Shown one piece after another: positions 24,684 to 33,353 of a stretch of DNA of 43,769 nucleotides. Numbering within the stretch: position 1 is the stretch's first letter; each line of letters begins with the position of its first letter. The position numbers and the translations under genes were made by a program. The DNA is from Tuberibacillus calidus DSM 17572 (GTDB lineage: Bacteria; Bacillota; Bacilli; Bacillales; Sporolactobacillaceae): assembly GCF_000430685.1 (NCBI RefSeq), contig NZ_AUMM01000032.1:1-43769 (forward strand), read 5' to 3'. The notes beneath the pieces are model-generated. The model saw only the letters and a program-made list of their open reading frames with translations. It ran no database searches and was not told the origin of the DNA.

Positions 24684-24985
24684 CCCATTTCTCAATTCAA
24701 AATGGTCAATTGGATACAGATATTGGGAAAATAACTCTCGATTCGGCCTCGATTTTCCAGTAAATACAAGCTATACACCATTTCAAAAAATTTTTCAACC
24801 TAAAATGGTAGATTGAGCCATTCTAAAGACTATTTTGATCCCCTTTCCATCTCAAAACGGTCAATTGAATACAGATATTGGTAAAACACCCCTCGAAACA
24901 GCCCCGTTTTACCAATAAAGTCAAGCTATACACCATTTCAATAAAATTTTAGGCCCAAAATGGTAGATAGAGTCCTAGACAGCAA
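24684..24985. repeat. 155-bp tandem repeat with conserved inner hairpin
   Basis: Two units (about 24690-24830 and 24846-24985) share AAAACGGTCAATTG-like starts, ATACAGATATTGG, AAGCTATACACCATTTCA and AAAATGGTAGAT. The centre of unit 2 has a perfect 11-bp stem, ATTGGTAAAAC with GTTTTACCAAT. Unit 1 has GGAAAAT with ATTTTCC at the same place, so two base pairs changed on both sides. No coding frame runs through it. Confidence 0.65.
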
Positions 24986-25114
24986 ACATTATCTAACTGT
25001 GTAACGTGAACATCCAGCTCAATTAAACGACTTGATTAGGCTAATTTTTTACTAGTATAAAGAAATTTTGCCAAGCCTTTCAAGCATTCGCCTGAAAAGG
25101 ATAACTTCTTACCC

Positions 25115-25147
25115 TAAAAAAAGAACCGCCTCATGTGAAGCGGTTCT
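25115..25147 (-). terminator. Terminator of the acetamidase-family gene
   Basis: On the minus strand AGAACCGC pairs with GCGGTTCT around a 10-nt loop, followed by a run of T. It lies 26 bases after the gene stop at 25173. Confidence 0.85.
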
Positions 25148-25172
25148 CGTTTTTCCCTCACTTAGACAAGAC

Positions 25173-26129
25173 CTATTTAAAAATGGCTTTAGGTAGGAAG
25201 GCGGAGACCACCCAGTTGGGGGCATCAACAATTTCACTAATGCGCAAATCAACAGCGACGCTGCATAACATATAGGCATCGCCGGGCGTTAAGCCGTAAG
25301 TATCCACCAAATGCTCAATCATATAGCGAATGGCGTTTTGTGAAGCCTTGTAAAGATCCGTCCCATGCCCCGTGGTGACATAGTAACCACGGCTGTCGGC
25401 TTCCGGCGTTGGCGGAGCGAATAACTCATAACGAGGTTCAGCAATCGTTTTTCCCTTATGGAGCTTAAACCGCACGTTGATTTCCATCGAGGCTTCGATA
25501 GCCGTCCCGCAAACTTCGCCATCACCCTGTGCGGCATGGGTATCGCCAACGGAAAACAAAGCGCCTTCCACCCACACCGGTAAATAAAGCTTCGTGCCGC
25601 GGGTGAGATGGCGGATGTCCAAATTGCCGCCGTTTTTCCTCGGGGGAACGATGCTGAAATGCCCGGTTTCCGGCAAAGCGACACCGATCGTGCCCGGAAA
25701 CGGCTTTATGAATAGCTCAATGCCTGGTAAAAATTCCGTTTTGTGCCGCCCGGTTAAATCGTAAATTTTAATCAGCGGCTCGGGAAATTCATCAGCTAGC
25801 AGCCCGAAACCGGGAATCACGCCGGTCCAACCCCACTCCAAGGCACGGAAATCGAGGATTTCGACTTCCAAGGTATCACCGGGCTCAGCACCTTTGACAT
25901 ACACAGGTCCGGATACAGGATTTAACGTCGCAAAATCCAATTTTGTCAGGTCCGAAGCGGTGGATGTCTTCGTGATCTGACCGCCCGAACATTCGAGAAT
26001 TTCGAAGCCGACGGAATGGCCAGACTCGACTTCCAATATCGGTGGAAAATCGCGATTCCAGCCATAATGCAAATGCGCTTTCATGTCATGAATTGTATGA
26101 TGTGTGTGTTGATGGTGATGAATACTCAT
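25173..26129 (-). CDS. Acetamidase/formamidase family protein
   Basis: Members of the FmdA/AmdA family hydrolyse short amides to ammonia and acid; many are uncharacterised. The 318 residues include VYVKGAEPGDTLEVEILDF, the GVIPGFGLLADEF segment, KPFPGTIGVALPETGHFS, and the conserved FSVGDTHAAQGDGEVCGTAI with Asp-Thr-His and the Gly-Asp-Gly-Glu. The first 16 residues are unusually rich in His (MSIHHHQHTHHTIHD), which may bind metal. The start is ATG 26129, with AAGGGG about ten bases upstream. It has its own terminator. An APC permease lies upstream in the same direction, separated by a repeat copy, so shared transcription is not obvious. Confidence 0.87.
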   Translation of the reverse strand: MSIHHHQHTHHTIHDMKAHLHYGWNRDFPPILEVESGHSVGFEILECSGGQITKTSTASDLTKLDFATLNPVSGPVYVKGAEPGDTLEVEILDFRALEWGWTGVIPGFGLLADEFPEPLIKIYDLTGRHKTEFLPGIELFIKPFPGTIGVALPETGHFSIVPPRKNGGNLDIRHLTRGTKLYLPVWVEGALFSVGDTHAAQGDGEVCGTAIEASMEINVRFKLHKGKTIAEPRYELFAPPTPEADSRGYYVTTGHGTDLYKASQNAIRYMIEHLVDTYGLTPGDAYMLCSVAVDLRISEIVDAPNWVVSAFLPKAIFK

Positions 26130-26252
26130 GTGGACGACCCCTTTTCTAAATAACGATTTCCAAAAAAGAACCCATAATGCTCAATTCTTGTAAGGTTAAA
26201 AATCCTTTTTTAGTAGAAAAAAAGCCTGTACGCCCTGAATCATGTGAAAGAA

Positions 26253-26331
26253 AACTGGTTCTGCCAAGCTTTTTTAGACGAAGGCAGAGACTTTGTTGCC
26301 CTTATGCTGGCCTGAAAAATGATTCACTTTC
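26253..26331 (+). repeat. Dispersed palindromic repeat, copy D
   Basis: AACTGGTTCTGCCAAGCTTT and GACGAAGGCAGAGACTTTG form the arms, and TTGCCCTTATGCTGGCCTGA is the tail. It occupies the gap between the acetamidase and APC permease genes. Confidence 0.65.
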
Positions 26332-26364
26332 TTACCAGAACAAGAAAGCCGGATGACCTTAACT

Positions 26365-27723
26365 TTACAGTGGAAGGTCGACTTCCTTTTTCTTTGTTGC
26401 TAGAATACCAGCAATGATCAGGCCAATTACGAGCCAGGCTAGGCCGAGAAGTTTAGCTTGCCCGGCCAGATTAAGCCACACATAGCCGATCACGATAAAA
26501 CCGATGAGCGGCAGAAACAAATGATTCCAGTAATCTTTGCTTTTGTTTTTAGCAATATAATAGACAAAGACACTGACATGTAGGAACAAAAACGCCGTGA
26601 GCGCTCCAAAATTAACAAAAGAAGTGAGAATCCCAATTTTTGAGATGAACACTGTGCCGACTAAAACTGAAATGATAGCGACTAGCAACGTGCTTCGATA
26701 AGGCGTCCGATATTTTGGGTGTACTTTTGCCAGAAAGTGCGGTAGCTTGCGGTCCCTTGCTATACTATATAGGACGCGTGAAATCGCCGCTTGGGCAACT
26801 AGAGCATCCGCAATACCCCATGCAATCGCCGTCGCAACAGCAGTTAAACGGCTAAGCCATTCGCCGCCCGCAACAGAAGCAACTTGATAAAATGCCGTGC
26901 CGATGTCATCGAAGTTTTTATAATCCGGAAAAATCAAAGCCGCCACCCACGTTTGCGCCATAAACAAGATGCCGACGATGAGGAGTGAAAATACCGTCGC
27001 CCGGCCGACTTGTTTGACGTCGCCACTGGACTCCTCGGATAATGTGGAAATGGCATCAAAGCCCAAAAAACTCAAGACGGCGATGGAAACAGCCCCCATC
27101 ACCAAGGGCAGGCTGAAATTTTCTGGGTCATAAAGCGGTTTAAAGGAAAAATGAGCGCCGTTGACGCCTTTGGCAATAGCCGCAATGCCAACCACGATAA
27201 AAATCGCTAAAACGATGAGCTCAAAGATGAGTATGATTTTGTTGGTTCGGGCCGTAAATTCAATACCTAAGTAGTTAATAACTGTGTTGATGAGAATGAA
27301 AAATAAAAGCCACACCCAACTTGGAATGACCGGTACCATGCCGGTTAACGCCTCCGCGCTCACGACATAAAGCAACGCCGGAACAAGGATGTAATCGAGC
27401 AAAATCGCCCAACCCGCCATAAACCCGGCGAACGGATGGATGCCTTTTCCCGCGTAAGCATAGACTGACCCAGCAAGCGGAAAAGCCTCCGACATACGCG
27501 CATAGCTCAGCGCTGTAAAAATCATCCCCACCATGCCGATCAAATAAGCGAGCGCCACCATGCCGTGAGAAATCGTGACGACATCCCCGTAAATCCCAAA
27601 CGGGGCAATCGGTACCATAAAAATAAGTCCATAAATTAATAGATCCCCAAATGACAGACTTCGCTTCAATTCTTGTTTATACCCAAAGTTCTCCAACTCG
27701 GACTGTGTTCCCACTGACCTCAC
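26365..27723 (-). CDS. APC-superfamily amino acid/polyamine permease
   Basis: This 452-residue, about twelve-helix transporter begins with a soluble SELENFGYKQELKRSLSFGD and then the first helix IYGLIFMVPIAPFGIYG. The APC motifs SYARMSEAFPLAGSVYAYAG and FLGFDAISTLSEESSGDVKQ are clear. The substrate is probably an amino acid or polyamine but cannot be fixed. The start is either GTG 27723 or GTG 27714, the latter with GAGGTGAGG just upstream. A diverged copy of its first 35 codons and upstream bases lies at 29148-29300. Confidence 0.88.
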   Translation of the reverse strand: MRSVGTQSELENFGYKQELKRSLSFGDLLIYGLIFMVPIAPFGIYGDVVTISHGMVALAYLIGMVGMIFTALSYARMSEAFPLAGSVYAYAGKGIHPFAGFMAGWAILLDYILVPALLYVVSAEALTGMVPVIPSWVWLLFFILINTVINYLGIEFTARTNKIILIFELIVLAIFIVVGIAAIAKGVNGAHFSFKPLYDPENFSLPLVMGAVSIAVLSFLGFDAISTLSEESSGDVKQVGRATVFSLLIVGILFMAQTWVAALIFPDYKNFDDIGTAFYQVASVAGGEWLSRLTAVATAIAWGIADALVAQAAISRVLYSIARDRKLPHFLAKVHPKYRTPYRSTLLVAIISVLVGTVFISKIGILTSFVNFGALTAFLFLHVSVFVYYIAKNKSKDYWNHLFLPLIGFIVIGYVWLNLAGQAKLLGLAWLVIGLIIAGILATKKKEVDLPL

Positions 27724-27920
27724 CTCTACTCATAAAACTTGTCTGATGATTTGACGTTTATTTTATTTTTATGACAACCCTTAAGCGTTTATGTTTATTT
27801 GATGGAATCCACTAAAACCGTAGAAAAGATTGAAAGACAAAGGAAAGCGATGATAACGAATGACTTAACCAACCATGTGCACATATATACGCTTCCAAAA
27901 GCCGTGCTATGAAAATAAAA
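27724..27920. other. Intergenic region upstream of the APC permease
   Basis: This stretch should hold the permease promoter on the minus strand. I could not identify clear -35/-10 boxes or operators. Confidence 0.3.
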
Positions 27921-27949
27921 CAACAGACCACCTAAATGGCAGTCTGCTG
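27921..27949 (-). terminator. Terminator of the carbonic anhydrase gene
   Basis: On the minus strand CAGCAGAC pairs with GTCTGTTG (one G-U), the inner pairs are weaker, and TTTTATTTT follows. It lies just after the stop at 27956. Confidence 0.75.
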
Positions 27950-27955
27950 CATTCC

Positions 27956-28509
27956 TTACTGATCTTTAATGACAACATCCAGTTTTCCCGTTTCCGGTGA
28001 GATCACAAGCCCATGAACAAGTGTATTCGGCGGCAGCATGGGATGTGTCTTTATAGTATTTACACTATGTCTTACATTATCTTCTACGGACTCAAAACCT
28101 TTGAGCCAATTATCAATATCTACTCCTGCATCTTTTACTGACGCAATGGCTGCTTCATCAATTCCTCTTTCTTTCATACTCTCAATCATTTTTTCGGCTG
28201 AAAGACCCGTCATCCCACAGCCGTGGTGGCCAACGACGATCACTTCTTTCGCTTGGAGTTGATATAAAGCGACAAGAATACTCTTCATTATGCTTCCATA
28301 TGGATTTGAGACTATAGCCCCCGCATTCTTAACAATCTTTGCATCCCCATTGTTTAAGTTCATAGCTTTGGGTAATAGCTCGATAAGCCGTGTATCCATA
28401 CAAGAAACAATAACAAGCTTTTTCCTAGGTAAATTCCCTGCTTTATATGGTTCATACCTTTTTTTACAAACTTCTCATTAAACGCTAATATTTCGTCGAT
28501 CCGTGACAT
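27956..28509 (-). pseudogene. Beta-carbonic anhydrase (YtiB-like), frameshifted at an A7 run
   Basis: Beta-carbonic anhydrase interconverts CO2 and bicarbonate. The start ATG 28509 (AGGAGG six bases upstream) opens MSRIDEILAFNEKFVKK. After GTAAAAAAAGG (28459-28465) the frame leaves homology, while the -1 frame continues RYEPYKAGNLPRKKLVIVSC and then MDTRLIELLPKAMN, VKNAGAIVSNPYGS and VIVVGHHGCGMTGL to the stop at 27956. The zinc ligands (Cys before MDTR, Asp-x-Arg, HHGC) are all present. One extra A, or -1 slippage on A-AAA-AAA, would restore a 184-residue protein. It may be a pseudogene, a sequencing error in a homopolymer, or expressed by slippage. Confidence 0.8.
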
Positions 28510-28657
28510 CATAATCCTCCTATCAATGTTCCTTTGAATTTTTTGCAATGATGTAACGATGTTTTCACATGATAAGTGCGTTTCTAAGGCATCATGAGCC
28601 GATTTTTTACGTCCTCTTATCCAAGGCCCCAACAACCCCTCATTTAGTAGGCGGTCC

Positions 28658-28672
28658 CCGTAGTTCCTACGG
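28658..28672 (-). ncRNA. Hairpin at the 3' end of the TnpB relic (omega-RNA remnant candidate)
   Basis: CCGTAG and CTACGG pair perfectly around a 3-nt loop, downstream of the tnpB remains on the same strand, embedded in GTCAATGGAACCGTAGGAAC. IS605/IS1341 elements encode the TnpB guide RNA at this position, overlapping the 3' end of tnpB. Whether it is still transcribed is unknown. Confidence 0.4.
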
Positions 28673-28689
28673 TTCCATTGACTAAGCGT

Positions 28690-29150
28690 AGAGCCCCATT
28701 TTTTGTTCATCGCTATTGATATCGCGGTCATTGAAACCATGACAATTAGGGCATGTCCATTCACGAACAGCCAGATCTTTTATCCTCTTGTTATGATAAC
28801 CGCAAATTAGCGTAGAGCTGGCTGCTTGGAAAAAAAGGCGTCAACCTCCACTTTTTTGTTTGCCGTACCATTCGGTTTTATAAGCAATCAGGTTTTGATT
28901 TTACTCCAACTCGCATCGTAAATGGACTTTGCTAAGTGATGATTCTTGACCATGTTCTTGACTTGCAACGATTCCATGCCTATGATGTCGTGGTTTTTGA
29001 CGAGATAGGTGGAAATCTTGTGCAAGTAATCATGACGCACGTTGGCGATTTTTTCATGGATTTTGGCTACTTTCATTTTTTGTTTTTGGTAATTCTATGC
29101 CTCAAGCAATGGCGTGTTGCTTTTCAAAGCCCGTTCTTTTCGTCGAGCTA
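28690..29150 (-). pseudogene. Decayed TnpB (IS605/IS1341 OrfB) fragment
   Basis: TnpB is an RNA-guided nuclease carried by IS200/IS605 elements. The remnant contains KVAKIHEKIANVRHDYLHKI, STYLVKNHDIIGMESLQVKN (with the RuvC-II Glu), MVKNHHLAKSIYDASWSKIK, and, in other frames, YKTEWYGKQ, FFPSSQL, VREWTCPNCHGF (zinc ribbon) and NDRDINSD (RuvC-III Asp). At least two or three frameshifts and a stop interrupt it, and the N-terminal half with RuvC-I is absent. It therefore cannot make a nuclease. It sits between the carbonic anhydrase gene and an APC permease fragment. Confidence 0.8.
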
Positions 29151-29255
29151 AGATTTTTTAAAAATAAGTCCGTAAATTAATAAATCTTCAAGTGATAGAC
29201 TTCGCTTCCATTCCTGCTTATACCCCAAACTCTCCAACTCTGACTGTGTGTCCAC
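29148..29255 (-). pseudogene. APC permease N-terminal fragment (partial duplicate)
   Basis: From GTG 29255 the frame reads VDTQSELESLGYKQEWKRSL and SLEDLLIYGLIF, then stops (TAG 29150-29148). This matches the first 31 codons of the APC permease at 26365-27723, and nucleotide similarity continues upstream to about 29300 (AAAACTTGTCTGATG in both). It is the start of a second, paralogous permease gene cut off exactly where the TnpB relic begins. Confidence 0.8.
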
Positions 29256-29402
29256 TGACCTTTAGTTCTTCCTAAAACTTGTCTGATGGTTACTCATATT
29301 TTATTGTTCACCAATGGCGTTTTATGACTAATCCTTTTGTTCGACCATGCCGTACTTCAAATGGTAAAATGATTTTAAAAATAATGAAAGTGGGGGCGTG
29401 CC

Positions 29403-30245
29403 ATGATCCAAAACATTCCGGAAATTACATTAAACGATGGTCTAACTTTACCCGCCATAGGTCTCGGTACTTATAAACTGAACGGAGCATCCGGTGTTCA
29501 GGCAATCGTTAGCGCCTTAGATGCCGGTTACCGTTTGCTCGATTCAGCTTTTAACTATGAAAATGAGGGAGCGGTTGGTGAGGCGATCCGGCGCAGTTCG
29601 GTTCCGCGTGAACAAATCCGCGTGACATCAAAGCTCCCCGGTCGACATCATGCCTATAAACAAGCTTTACAGACAATCCAAGAATCCCTTTACCGATCCG
29701 GTTTGGATTATTACGATTTGTATTTGATCCATTGGCCGAATCCAAGTAAAGACCTCTATGTGGAGGCTTGGAGCGCTTTAATTGATGCACAAAAATGGGG
29801 ATTGATTCGCTCCATTGGCGTATCCAATTTTCTTCCCGAACACTTGGATCGTCTGATTAAGGAAACAGGTGTGACCCCAAGCGTCAACCAAGTGGAGCTA
29901 CACCCATACTTTTCACAGGAAGAACAACGCGCCTATCATCAGGAACACGGCATTGTGACGGAATCATGGAGTCCACTTGGCCGTGCGAGCCGTTTATTAG
30001 AGGACCCCGTCATTCAGAAAATCGCCCGCGACCGAAAGAAAACCGTTTCGCAAATCATTTTACGTTGGCATATCCAGCTCGGCGCCCTACCGTTGCCGAA
30101 ATCCTCTTCTCCGTCGCGGCAAATTGAAAACCTCTCCGTTTTTGAATTCTCATTGTCCGACGAAGAGATGCAGGCCATCTCTGCCCTCAGCCGTCCCGAC
30201 GGCCGCTTGTATGACCAAGACCCGGCGGTATACGAAGAGTTTTAA
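29403..30245 (+). CDS. Aldo/keto reductase (YvgN/2,5-diketogluconate reductase type)
   Basis: This NADPH-dependent cytosolic reductase acts on aldehydes and ketones. The 280 residues carry the family's catalytic tetrad: Asp in ALDAGYRLLDSAFNYENE, Tyr in the same block (FNYENE), Lys in VTSKLPGRHH and His in YLIHWPNPS. IGVSNFLPEHLDRL and VNQVELHPYFSQ are the two PROSITE-type signatures, and LPLPKSSSPSRQIENL binds the cofactor phosphate. It starts at ATG 29403 with a GGGGG ribosome binding site. The gene is isolated and converges with the xyl operon. The physiological substrate is unknown; methylglyoxal or a sugar aldehyde is possible. Confidence 0.92.
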   Translation: MIQNIPEITLNDGLTLPAIGLGTYKLNGASGVQAIVSALDAGYRLLDSAFNYENEGAVGEAIRRSSVPREQIRVTSKLPGRHHAYKQALQTIQESLYRSGLDYYDLYLIHWPNPSKDLYVEAWSALIDAQKWGLIRSIGVSNFLPEHLDRLIKETGVTPSVNQVELHPYFSQEEQRAYHQEHGIVTESWSPLGRASRLLEDPVIQKIARDRKKTVSQIILRWHIQLGALPLPKSSSPSRQIENLSVFEFSLSDEEMQAISALSRPDGRLYDQDPAVYEEF

Positions 30246-30355
30246 AATACGAGAGATGTGACCCATAAGCATGGTATGTATAGAAAAACAAGTTCGCCCG
30301 ACACTTGTATGAAGGTGTCCTATACGGATAACTTTATATGCAATGAAAAAGAAGC

Positions 30356-30393
30356 GGCATGGCTCCTTTCAAAATAACGAAAGGGACCATGCC
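30356..30393. terminator. Terminator between the convergent aldo/keto reductase gene and xylB
   Basis: GGCATGGCTCCTTTC pairs with GAAAGGGACCATGCC (15 positions, one mismatch, one wobble). On the minus strand it is followed by GCTTCTTTTT, so it serves xylB best, and it may work weakly in the plus direction. Confidence 0.75.
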
Positions 30394-30419
30394 TTAATGA
30401 TTAGGGAGGAGAAAGTACT

Positions 30420-31922
30420 TTAGGCTTTCCTATATTCATTAAGCAAATAATTCAGATTTTTCGTATCCCTATAGATTTCCTGATAGAGTTTAAAAATAGA
30501 ACGATAGCGTTCAACGTTTTCTGGATTGGGCTCATATACTTGTTCGACTTGGACAAAGGTCTTTACACTATCTTGTATATCAACATACCACCCACAGCCG
30601 AGACCAGCAAGAATGGCCGCCCCTAACGCCGGGCCTTGCTCGCTCTTCAATTTAATAATCCGGGCATTAAAGATATCGGCTTGGATTTGCAACCATACGC
30701 GGCTTTTAGCTCCACCGCCGATGGAGACGATCGTATCTATCGTTTTTCCGCTGGCTCGTAATATTTCAATAGATTCATTTAGGGAAAACGTGACCCCTTC
30801 CAGAACGGCTCTCGTAAAATGCGCTCTCTCGTGCAAGGCGTCGATGCCGATAAAACTGCCGCGAATCCACGCATCCGCATGCGGGGTTCTTTCACCAACC
30901 AGATAAGGCGTAAATAATAGGCCATCGGCGCCTGGAGGCACGGATTCCGCCTCTTTCAGCAGTTCCTCAAAACCCATTTCAGAAGCAAACCGCTGCTTAT
31001 ACCAATCTAAGCTATAACCAGCGGACAAGGTGACTCCCATTGAATAAAAAGCATCTTTGACCGCATGATTAAAAAAGTGGACATTGCCGCCATAAACCGG
31101 TGATGCATCGGCCTCAAAGGTGAGAATCACTCCGGAAGTGCCAATACTGCACATCGTTTTACCGGGTGACGTTATTCCGGCACCGATCGCTCCGCAAGCA
31201 TTATCCGCACCGCCAGCAAAAACTTTCGTCTCGGAGGATAACCCCGTCGCGCGGGCAAAATCCTCGTTCAGCCTACCGACACACTCTGCTGAATCCACCA
31301 GCGGGGGGCATATGGTAGGGTCGATGGAAAACGCCTCACAAATCTCTCGGCTCCACGTCTTATTTTTTATATCCAACAGTAATGTTCCTGCGGCATCGGA
31401 ATATTCACTATGAACAGCATTTGTCATGCGGAAGCGCAAATAATCTTTTGGCAATAAAAAGGTTTTGATCCTGGAAAAGTTTTCTGGTTCATGTTCTTGG
31501 ACCCAAAGAAGTTTTGGTAACGTAAAACCTTCTAATGCCGGATTTTTCGTCCATTGATAAAGTTGATTTTCACCAAGCACTTCAATAATACGGCGGCATT
31601 GCTTCGTCGTTCGCGTATCGTTCCATAAAATAGCGTTTCGAATTGGTTGATCATTATCGTCTAGGAGGACTAATCCGTGCATCTGCCCTGAGAAACTGAT
31701 CCCTTGAATATCCCGCACATTACCATCAAAATCTTCGACAAGCTCTTTTAAAGCTTCTTTTGTTTTCATGACCCATTCTTCCGGGGCCTGTTCACTGTAT
31801 CCTGCTCTCGGCTGGATCAACGGATAAGATTTGGAAACTTCCCGATAGATTTCGCCTTTTTCACTCACCAAAATCGCTTTTACAGAACTCGTCCCGAGAT
31901 CAATACCAATCACGTATCTCAT
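30420..31922 (-). CDS. xylB: Xylulokinase
   Basis: XylB phosphorylates D-xylulose to xylulose-5-phosphate. The 500-residue FGGY kinase starts MRYVIGIDLGTSSVKAILVS at ATG 31922; an in-frame extension upstream of this is not conserved. Further motifs are ISFSGQMHGLVLLDDNDQPI, WNDTRT, AGGADNACGAIGAGI and the C-terminal SIGGGAKSRVWLQIQADIFN. The length agrees with the family (about 500). It is the last gene of the xylFGHAB operon and lies 80 bases after xylA, with a hairpin between them. Confidence 0.95.
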   Translation of the reverse strand: MRYVIGIDLGTSSVKAILVSEKGEIYREVSKSYPLIQPRAGYSEQAPEEWVMKTKEALKELVEDFDGNVRDIQGISFSGQMHGLVLLDDNDQPIRNAILWNDTRTTKQCRRIIEVLGENQLYQWTKNPALEGFTLPKLLWVQEHEPENFSRIKTFLLPKDYLRFRMTNAVHSEYSDAAGTLLLDIKNKTWSREICEAFSIDPTICPPLVDSAECVGRLNEDFARATGLSSETKVFAGGADNACGAIGAGITSPGKTMCSIGTSGVILTFEADASPVYGGNVHFFNHAVKDAFYSMGVTLSAGYSLDWYKQRFASEMGFEELLKEAESVPPGADGLLFTPYLVGERTPHADAWIRGSFIGIDALHERAHFTRAVLEGVTFSLNESIEILRASGKTIDTIVSIGGGAKSRVWLQIQADIFNARIIKLKSEQGPALGAAILAGLGCGWYVDIQDSVKTFVQVEQVYEPNPENVERYRSIFKLYQEIYRDTKNLNYLLNEYRKA

Positions 31923-31962
31923 GCTCACCCATTCCTTTTTTGATAGAATCAATGATTCCGGC

Positions 31963-31995
31963 GAAAAAAGTGGAAGCCGGCCGCATTTGGCCGGC
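31963..31995 (-). terminator. Attenuator-like hairpin between xylA and xylB
   Basis: On the minus strand GCCGGCC pairs with GGCCGGC around a 6-nt loop and is followed, after TTCCA, by CTTTTTTC. It probably lowers xylB expression relative to xylA. Confidence 0.6.
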
Positions 31996-32001
31996 CACAT
32001 T

Positions 32002-33327
32002 TTACCTGTCATGAACGATATTCAACAAGTATTGATTGATGGTCGATTTGATAAGTTCTAGGTGATTAGATGGATTCGTCACTTCGGTAAGTTGCAAAGC
32101 GTATGCTTCCAGTTTTTTAAAGTCGGCATCGCCATTGATGATATCCAGGCCAATTCCGTGTGTATAGCTTTCATAACGCTTTTCAATGAATTGATCCAGC
32201 ACTTTGTCATCCAGTAATTTTTGTGCGGTCTTCAACCCTATAGCAAAGCTGTCCATGCCGGCAATATGAGCATAGAAAAGGTCAATCGGTTCAAATGAGG
32301 CACGTCGTACTTTGGCGTCAAAATTTAATCCGCCTTTTCCCAGTCCGTCGTTCTTCAATATTTCATACATGGCGAGCGTCGTGGCGTAAAGGTCAGTCGG
32401 GAATTCATCGGTATCCCAACCGAGCAGCGGATCGCCTTGGTTGGCATCAACGGAACCCAGCTTTCCATGAATCCGGGCCACTCGCAGTTCATGTTCAAAG
32501 GTGTGTCCGGCAAGTGTCGCATGGTTCGCTTCAATATTAAACTTAAAGTACGAATCGAGGTCGTAAGTTTTTAAGAATGACAGAGCCGTTGCCACATCAA
32601 AATCATATTGGTGCTTTGTCGGTTCTTTTGGTTTTGGTTCAATGAGGAATTGACCATCAAAGCCGATTTCTTGGGCATAATCGATGGCCATGCGGTAAAA
32701 ACGCGCCAAATTATCCCATTCCAACTTCAGGTCTGTGTTCAAAAGCGATTCATAGCCTTCACGTCCGCCCCAGAAAACATAGTTTTGTGCGTCTAGGCGT
32801 TTAGCGATTTCCAAACCTTTTTTAACTTTTGCTGCAGAGTAAGCGAATACATCCGCATTGGACGAAGTCGCCGCTCCGTGAACAAAGCGCGGGTGAGTAA
32901 ACATATTGGCTGTATTCCAAAGCAGTTTTGTTTTGCTCGTTTTCATGTAGTCTTCGATCATATCTACAATCGTATCAAGGTTTTTAAACGTTTCCCTTAA
33001 ATTGTCCCCTTCCGGAGCAATGTCCACATCGTGAAAGCAGAAAAAGGGTACATTCAATTTTTCAAAGAACTCAAAAGCCGCTTCGACACGAGCTTTAGCT
33101 AAATCCATACCACTAAACCGATCCCACGGGCGGATCATATTCCCTGCACCAAAAGGATCACTCCCATCCATCGTAAACGTATGCCAATAGGCCACCGCAA
33201 AGCGGAGATGTTCTTCCATTGTTTTGTTTCCCACAACTTCATCAGGATTGTAGAATTTGAAAGACAATGGATTCGTCGACTTGGGTCCTTCATAGGTAAT
33301 TTTGGTGACGTTTTCAAAATAGCTCAT
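32002..33327 (-). CDS. xylA: Xylose isomerase
   Basis: XylA converts D-xylose to D-xylulose. The 441-residue protein is of the longer class II type. Active-site segments are [15 protein letters not shown] (His and Asp), [17 protein letters not shown], and the metal-site regions [19 protein letters not shown] and [20 protein letters not shown], with [20 protein letters not shown]. All metal ligands appear present. It starts at ATG 33327 with GAGGAGG upstream. A weak cre-like sequence (TGAAAACGTCACCA, 33316-33303, two mismatches) lies at its beginning. It is coupled to the xylFGH transporter genes upstream. Confidence 0.96.
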   Translation of the reverse strand: MSYFENVTKITYEGPKSTNPLSFKFYNPDEVVGNKTMEEHLRFAVAYWHTFTMDGSDPFGAGNMIRPWDRFSGMDLAKARVEAAFEFFEKLNVPFFCFHDVDIAPEGDNLRETFKNLDTIVDMIEDYMKTSKTKLLWNTANMFTHPRFVHGAATSSNADVFAYSAAKVKKGLEIAKRLDAQNYVFWGGREGYESLLNTDLKLEWDNLARFYRMAIDYAQEIGFDGQFLIEPKPKEPTKHQYDFDVATALSFLKTYDLDSYFKFNIEANHATLAGHTFEHELRVARIHGKLGSVDANQGDPLLGWDTDEFPTDLYATTLAMYEILKNDGLGKGGLNFDAKVRRASFEPIDLFYAHIAGMDSFAIGLKTAQKLLDDKVLDQFIEKRYESYTHGIGLDIINGDADFKKLEAYALQLTEVTNPSNHLELIKSTINQYLLNIVHDR

Positions 33328-33353
33328 TTTAGTTCCTCCTCAGTTATAAAATA

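Noticed and set aside
28360-28764. 134-codon minus-strand frame as an independent gene
   Set aside because: Its end is the true start of the carbonic anhydrase gene and its beginning is out-of-frame TnpB relic; the whole is a composite frame.
31923-32012. Extended XylB N-terminus
   Set aside because: It covers the xylA-xylB hairpin. MRYVIGIDLGTSS at 31922 is the normal kinase start.
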